From NCBI GenBank assembly GCA_048465415.1, contig DBFWLO010000019.1, positions 248,001-312,000 of the forward strand: a DNA stretch of 64,000 nucleotides, written 5' to 3'. How positions within the stretch are numbered: position 1 is the stretch's first letter; every line of letters starts with the position of its first letter. This document shows, in pieces, positions 59,974 to 64,000 of this stretch. Both the position numbers and the translations under genes were made by a program. This DNA is from Scatosoma sp048465415. GTDB taxonomy: Bacteria > Bacillota > Clostridia > Christensenellales > Borkfalkiaceae. Under the pieces are notes generated by a model. That model was not told the DNA's origin and did not search any database. It worked only from the letters and a program-made list of their open reading frames with translations.

Positions 59974-62040
59974 CTATATGCCGAGCAGAAATTCGTTCTG
60001 CGAATCCACTCCCTCGCCCACCTGTTCCACCTTGCGGTAACTGCCGTCGGGCAGGAGCACGCGGGCCTTAATATTGTCGGAAAGCATGGTCGTCAGCATA
60101 CCGTAGATCTTTTCTTCGACGCGTTTGTCGAGCACCGGCGTCGCGATCTCCACTCGCTTATCCGTGTTTCGCGTCATCAAATCGGCGCTGGAAATATACA
60201 TTCTCCGCTCTTCGCCTACGCCGAAGCAATAGATGCGCGAGTGTTCGAGAAACCGTCCGACGATGGAGACGACGCGGATATTTTCCGTCTCTCCCGGAAT
60301 CCCCGGCAAAAGACAGCAGATTCCGCGCACGATCAAAGAGATTTTCACGCCGCTCTTTCCCGCTTCGTAGAGCCGGTCGATCATCTCCTTATCCGTCAGA
60401 GAGTTCATTTTCGCCACGATCCGCGCCGGCCGGCCCGCTTTCGCCAGCTCGATCTGCCCGTCGATGCATTCGAGCAAACCTTTTTTAAGCCCCTGCGGCG
60501 CGATGAGCAGTTTGTCGTAGTGATAATCGGTGTTGCAGATCGCGATGTTGCGGAAAAACGCCGCCGCGTCCTCTCCGATCTCCCGATCGGCGGTGATGAT
60601 GTTGAGATCGGTGTACTGTTTGCTCGTGCTCTCGTTGTAATTGCCCGTACCCAGGTGCGTAATATAGCCGATCTCCCCGTTTTCGCTCAAAAGTACGGAA
60701 ACGATCTTGGAATGGACTTTATAATTCTGCATGCCGTAGATGATCGTACACCCGGCTTCCTGCAGTATTCCGGCAAAATACATATTGTTTTCCTCGTCGA
60801 AACGAGCGCAGAGCTCGATGACGACGGTCACTTCCTTGCCGTTTTCGCTCGCCCGTTGAAGCGCTTCGACAATGCGGGAATGATTGTCGAGACGGTAGAT
60901 GGTAATTTTGATCGCCGCTACCCTGGGATCCTCGGCGCACTCGTTTAAAAGCCGGATCAACGGCTCCATCGAATCGAACGGATAAGCGAGAAAAACGTCC
61001 TCTTCGCGGACTCGTTCGATGAGAGAGACGGGCGGGCGCAGATCCGCCGCCACCCGACCTTTGAAGGGCGGATATTTAAGTATGGAAAGTTTATCCTCGG
61101 GGAAATATTTCCCGAGCGAAAAGAGAAATTTATAATCGAGATAATGCTCCGCCTTGAAACAGTAAGATTTTTTCAGGTCGAGATTTTTCAACACGAAAGC
61201 GCGGATCGTATCGCTGTTTTTGTCCGTTTCGAGACGCACGGCGTCGAGCGTCGAACGCAGCCCCACCTTGCGCTTCATGTATTTGGAAAAATCGAAATCG
61301 TGTTCTCGGTCCGCGTCTTCGACGTTGGTGTCGAAATCGGCGTTCCTCGTCACGCGCACCATCGCCTTGCCCTTGACTTCATAGCCGGGAAAGGCGTAAT
61401 TCCCGAATTCCGAAACGAGATCCTCCACGGTGACGAGATTGATCTTTTTGCCGCCTTCGATGCGGAAGAGCCGTTCGGCGGCGGGCGGAATCGCCATTAC
61501 GCCGAACATGTCTCTGCCCTCGCGTTCCAGCTCGAAAATCATATAGAGGTGCTTATTTTCAAAGCGGATCATCGGGTGCTTGGCATCGAGAACCATAGGC
61601 GAAAGCAGCGGCAGCACCGCCTCGAAAAAGTGCGCCTCGCACTGCGCTTTCTGCCGCGAGGTCAGCTCGTGGGGACGCAGGATCCGCATATCGTTTTTGG
61701 CAAGCTCCGCTTTCAGCCGAGAAAATACGACCGCGCATTCTTTATATAACTCCTTGACCACCGCGAGGATTCCGTTCACCTGTTCCATCGCGGTGAGCTG
61801 AGTCTTGTTTTCCCGCGCGGCGGGATCGAGTTTGCCCTCGTTTAAAAGGCTTCCCACGCGCACCATGAAAAATTCGTCTAAATTGGAACAGAAAATAGAA
61901 AGAAATTTGCAGCGTTCGAGAAGCGGATTGGTCAGATCCCCCGCCTGATCGAGCACCCGGCGGTTGAATTGCAGCCACGAATATTCCCGATTGCAGTAGA
62001 TTCCCTTTACAAAGGCGGGAGCGTCCCCTTTTCTAGCCAC
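59974..62040 (-). CDS. ppk: Polyphosphate kinase 1
   Basis: The 688-residue enzyme makes inorganic polyphosphate from ATP. It starts with REYSWLQFNRRVLDQA (PPK N-domain) and has KITIYRLDNHSRIVEAL, MQNYKVHSKIVSVLL (the autophosphorylated His lies in this type of HxK motif) and THLGTGNYNESTSKQYTDLNI. Its gene follows ppx by 2 bp. Size is standard. Confidence 0.96.
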   Translation of the reverse strand: MARKGDAPAFVKGIYCNREYSWLQFNRRVLDQAGDLTNPLLERCKFLSIFCSNLDEFFMVRVGSLLNEGKLDPAARENKTQLTAMEQVNGILAVVKELYKECAVVFSRLKAELAKNDMRILRPHELTSRQKAQCEAHFFEAVLPLLSPMVLDAKHPMIRFENKHLYMIFELEREGRDMFGVMAIPPAAERLFRIEGGKKINLVTVEDLVSEFGNYAFPGYEVKGKAMVRVTRNADFDTNVEDADREHDFDFSKYMKRKVGLRSTLDAVRLETDKNSDTIRAFVLKNLDLKKSYCFKAEHYLDYKFLFSLGKYFPEDKLSILKYPPFKGRVAADLRPPVSLIERVREEDVFLAYPFDSMEPLIRLLNECAEDPRVAAIKITIYRLDNHSRIVEALQRASENGKEVTVVIELCARFDEENNMYFAGILQEAGCTIIYGMQNYKVHSKIVSVLLSENGEIGYITHLGTGNYNESTSKQYTDLNIITADREIGEDAAAFFRNIAICNTDYHYDKLLIAPQGLKKGLLECIDGQIELAKAGRPARIVAKMNSLTDKEMIDRLYEAGKSGVKISLIVRGICCLLPGIPGETENIRVVSIVGRFLEHSRIYCFGVGEERRMYISSADLMTRNTDKRVEIATPVLDKRVEEKIYGMLTTMLSDNIKARVLLPDGSYRKVEQVGEGVDSQNEFLLGI

Positions 62041-62042
62041 GT

Positions 62043-63161
62043 TTATTCCTCCTTCTCCCTCGTTTTCTTTTCCGCAGGTTTCGCCGCGCCCTGTTTGCGC
62101 GGTCGGCCTCTCTTCGCGCCGGGTTTCTCGTCGAGGGCCTCGCCGTTCCCGTCGGCAGGCGCGTCCTTTTTCTCTTGATTCTTTTTCTTCTTTCCGGCTT
62201 TGGACGCTTCCGTCGTCTCCGGCTGCGCGGGAACGGCGTCGAGATCCGTTTCCAAGCCCTTTTTCTTACCGCTCGTAACCAGCGCAAGATAGCCTTCCTT
62301 GACGCCGAAATCGGAGACGACGATATTGGCGACGCCGAAATATTTGAGCACGGCGCGCAGGATCACCGCCGCCGTCGTCAGCGTATAGATACGCTCGGGC
62401 GCGTTTTTGAGCACGAGCATGCTCCGGTCGGAAGAGTTGACGAGATGTTTGCAAAGTTTTTTCAGCCGGTCGTAAGATATGCACTTTTCGCCGCCCGCGT
62501 CCGTTTCGTCATAGTAATCGCAGTATACGTCGTAGATCGCGCGGTTGGTCGCGCCGACGAGCACCGCCGTGGCAAAGGCGCTGCCGCCGGGCAGTTCCGT
62601 CTTGCCGAGCTGTTTTTTCACGTATTTGCGAATTTCCTTCGCTTCTTCGCCGCTGGGGTGAATATTCCCGACGAATTTACGGCTGAGCTGAATGGGTCCG
62701 AAATCGAGATAGGTGAGGGCGTCGAGGCTCTCTTTGGTGAGATCGCACAGCTCGATGCTGCCGCCGCCTATATCGACAAGCACCGCCCGATCGAGCGCCT
62801 TATAGCGGGCGTTAGAAACGAGGTCGCAGTATGCCTCTTCCTGACCGTCGAGAAGATTGACGTCGATGGCCGCGCGTTTTTTGAGCTCTTGCGCTACCCA
62901 CTCGAAATTTTCGAAATTGCGCATGGAAGCGGTGGAGATGACGTAACACTTTTCCACGCCCGTCTTTTTGCAGATCTCTTTCATCTTATTGAGGTTCTCG
63001 ACCAGCTTTTCCACCCCGCGCTCGGAGAGATTTTTCCCTTCCATATAATGCAGGATCGAAATGTTTTCCCGTTCCCGCAACAGTACGTCGAAGGTCTTTT
63101 CCCCGTCCGCCGTCAGGAGGGAAATGCTGCTGGAACTGATGTCGATGATTGCGTATTTCAT
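62043..63161 (-). CDS. ppx: Ppx/GppA phosphatase with AT-hook-like tail
   Basis: The first about 300 residues form the actin-like Ppx/GppA fold: YAIIDISSSSISLL, VISTASMRNFENF, VLVDIGGGSIELCDL. These enzymes degrade polyphosphate or (p)ppGpp 5'-phosphate. The last about 75 residues are a low-complexity Lys/Glu/Ala/Pro tail with KRGRPRKQ, an AT-hook-like element, which standard Ppx proteins lack. It lies between pfkA and ppk on the same strand, 34 bp and 2 bp away. Confidence 0.88.
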   Translation of the reverse strand: MKYAIIDISSSSISLLTADGEKTFDVLLRERENISILHYMEGKNLSERGVEKLVENLNKMKEICKKTGVEKCYVISTASMRNFENFEWVAQELKKRAAIDVNLLDGQEEAYCDLVSNARYKALDRAVLVDIGGGSIELCDLTKESLDALTYLDFGPIQLSRKFVGNIHPSGEEAKEIRKYVKKQLGKTELPGGSAFATAVLVGATNRAIYDVYCDYYDETDAGGEKCISYDRLKKLCKHLVNSSDRSMLVLKNAPERIYTLTTAAVILRAVLKYFGVANIVVSDFGVKEGYLALVTSGKKKGLETDLDAVPAQPETTEASKAGKKKKNQEKKDAPADGNGEALDEKPGAKRGRPRKQGAAKPAEKKTREKEE

Positions 63162-63195
63162 GGTCTTTCTCCTTTCGCCGGGATCCCGGCGCTCC

Positions 63196-64000
63196 TTACT
63201 CTCCGTCGGCCGCTTCCGGCTCGCCGAACCCGATCCCCACCGCCTTCGCGGCCTTTATCATCTGGTGCGTAGGCGGTACGCTTTTGGTCTTTCCCGCGAC
63301 GTCCGCCAGAGAGTTATAGGTAACCTTCCCGCCCGAGAGCGCCACGGTGACGCCGAACCGGCGCTTTTCCGCGAGCTCGCCCGCATAACTACCCATCAGC
63401 GTGCAGATAGACCGGTCGTAAGGATTGGGCGAACCGCCCCTTTGCAGATACCCGATCACCTGCGTTCTCGTCTCCACGCCCGTACGCGCCTCGATGGTCC
63501 GCGCCAGCCGTTCCGTCGCCGTCGTCTCTCCCCGCGCCGCCCTGAGCGCCAGCCTGTCCTTCTTTTTGAGCTGCGCCTCCTCCCGGCTAAAAGCGCCTTC
63601 GGCGATGGCGACGATATTGTACCGCGCGCCTTCCTGCCGCCGCTTTTCCAAAAATGCCACCACCGCGTTTTCGTCGTAGGGAATCTCGGGAATGAGAATC
63701 ATATCCGCGCCTCCGGCGACGCCCGCGTATAAGGTCAGCCAGCCCACCTTATTCCCCATCACCTCCACGAGCATGGTGCGGCCGTGGCTCGCCGCCGTAC
63801 TGTGCATGCGGTCGATACATTCCGTGGCGATCTCCATCGCGGAGGAAAAGCCGAAGGTGACGTCCGTGCCCCAAATGTCGTTGTCGATGGTCTTGGGCAG
63901 GCCGATGACGCTGCACCCCTCCGCGGCGAGCAAAGCCGCCGTTTTATGCGTTCCCGCGCCGCCGAGCGTCACGAGACAATCGAGACCGAGCTTTTTATAA
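63196..64000 (-). CDS. pfkA: 6-phosphofructokinase, N-terminus beyond window
   Basis: At least 268 residues of the C-terminal part are present; the frame stays open to the window edge (YKKLGLDCLVTLGGAGT...). Family motifs are LPKTIDNDIWGTDVTFGF, the catalytic region with Asp, GNKVGWLTLYAGVAGGADMI and the substrate loop IGYLQRGGSPNPYDR. The nucleotide-loop reads GGAGT where E. coli has GGDGS, so the Mg-binding Asp is replaced by Ala. It is transcribed toward ppx and ppk and is probably the first gene of that operon. Confidence 0.9.
   Translation of the reverse strand, partial: YKKLGLDCLVTLGGAGTHKTAALLAAEGCSVIGLPKTIDNDIWGTDVTFGFSSAMEIATECIDRMHSTAASHGRTMLVEVMGNKVGWLTLYAGVAGGADMILIPEIPYDENAVVAFLEKRRQEGARYNIVAIAEGAFSREEAQLKKKDRLALRAARGETTATERLARTIEARTGVETRTQVIGYLQRGGSPNPYDRSICTLMGSYAGELAEKRRFGVTVALSGGKVTYNSLADVAGKTKSVPPTHQMIKAAKAVGIGFGEPEAADGE

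Overview
The window comes from a spore-forming, GC-rich clostridial Firmicute, most likely an uncultured gut anaerobe. The evidence is spoIIE and spoVB homologues, Re-type citrate synthase, a LytTR/GHKL two-component pair, AsnA, many small XRE repressors, strong Shine-Dalgarno sites, and near-consensus sigma-A promoters (TTGACA, 17 bp, TATAAT) in front of most operons. No IS element, CRISPR array or intact prophage is visible. A short phage-like or accessory flavour appears only at the far left (1-1140) and around 55-56 kb.

Layout. 1-1140: small XRE regulators, a Cys-rich small protein cut by the window edge, and a decayed copy of it. 1.2-4.0 kb: a sugar kinase plus sugar-1-phosphate nucleotidyltransferase pair under a divergent AraC regulator. 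4.1-8.6 kb: a five-gene cassette (HPr-kinase-like enzyme, PqqD-like protein, soluble S26-type peptidase, ABC exporter, NTP_transf_5 protein) with its own promoter; it resembles the tailoring half of a lasso-peptide cluster but has no cyclase or visible precursor. 8.7-12.8 kb: an SDR and the Mg2+ P-type ATPase MgtA, preceded by a leader with two short ORFs and a terminator. 12.9-18.4 kb: YiiX-like permuted NlpC/P60 hydrolase, two XRE-membrane or repeat regulators, YggS, a LysR regulator, and tRNA-fMet, tRNA-Met and tRNA-Glu. 18.5-29.1 kb: a surface glycoside-hydrolase operon (two circularly permuted GH3 enzymes and an Ig-like lipoprotein) next to a LytTR two-component system.

29.2-42.0 kb: a long leftward run. 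The branched-chain amino-acid ABC transporter livJHMGF is followed by Re-citrate synthase, aconitase and isocitrate dehydrogenase (the oxidative route to 2-oxoglutarate), then proB, proA and asnA. The run begins with a 5' leader that encodes a 42-residue peptide with 15 Val/Leu/Ile residues, followed by an intrinsic terminator: a classical amino-acid attenuator. 42.3-49.7 kb: a possible spore-coat-type protein, a LysM protein, SpoVB, Pgi, an orphan MazF and SpoIIE. 49.8-54.6 kb: a membrane zinc-ribbon protein with a secreted partner, an isochorismatase-family hydrolase, pyrophosphatase and tRNA-Ser. 54.7-59.9 kb: a lipoprotein/XRE divergent pair, two small phage-like genes, a PHP-UvrD fusion helicase and another XRE protein. 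60-64 kb: polyphosphate kinase, Ppx/GppA and phosphofructokinase (truncated at the edge).

The most striking findings are the liv leader-peptide attenuator, the acidic/proline-bearing leader ORF before mgtA, the cyclase-less RiPP-like cassette, and a 21-bp-period direct repeat (probable LytTR operator) just upstream of the GH3 promoter.
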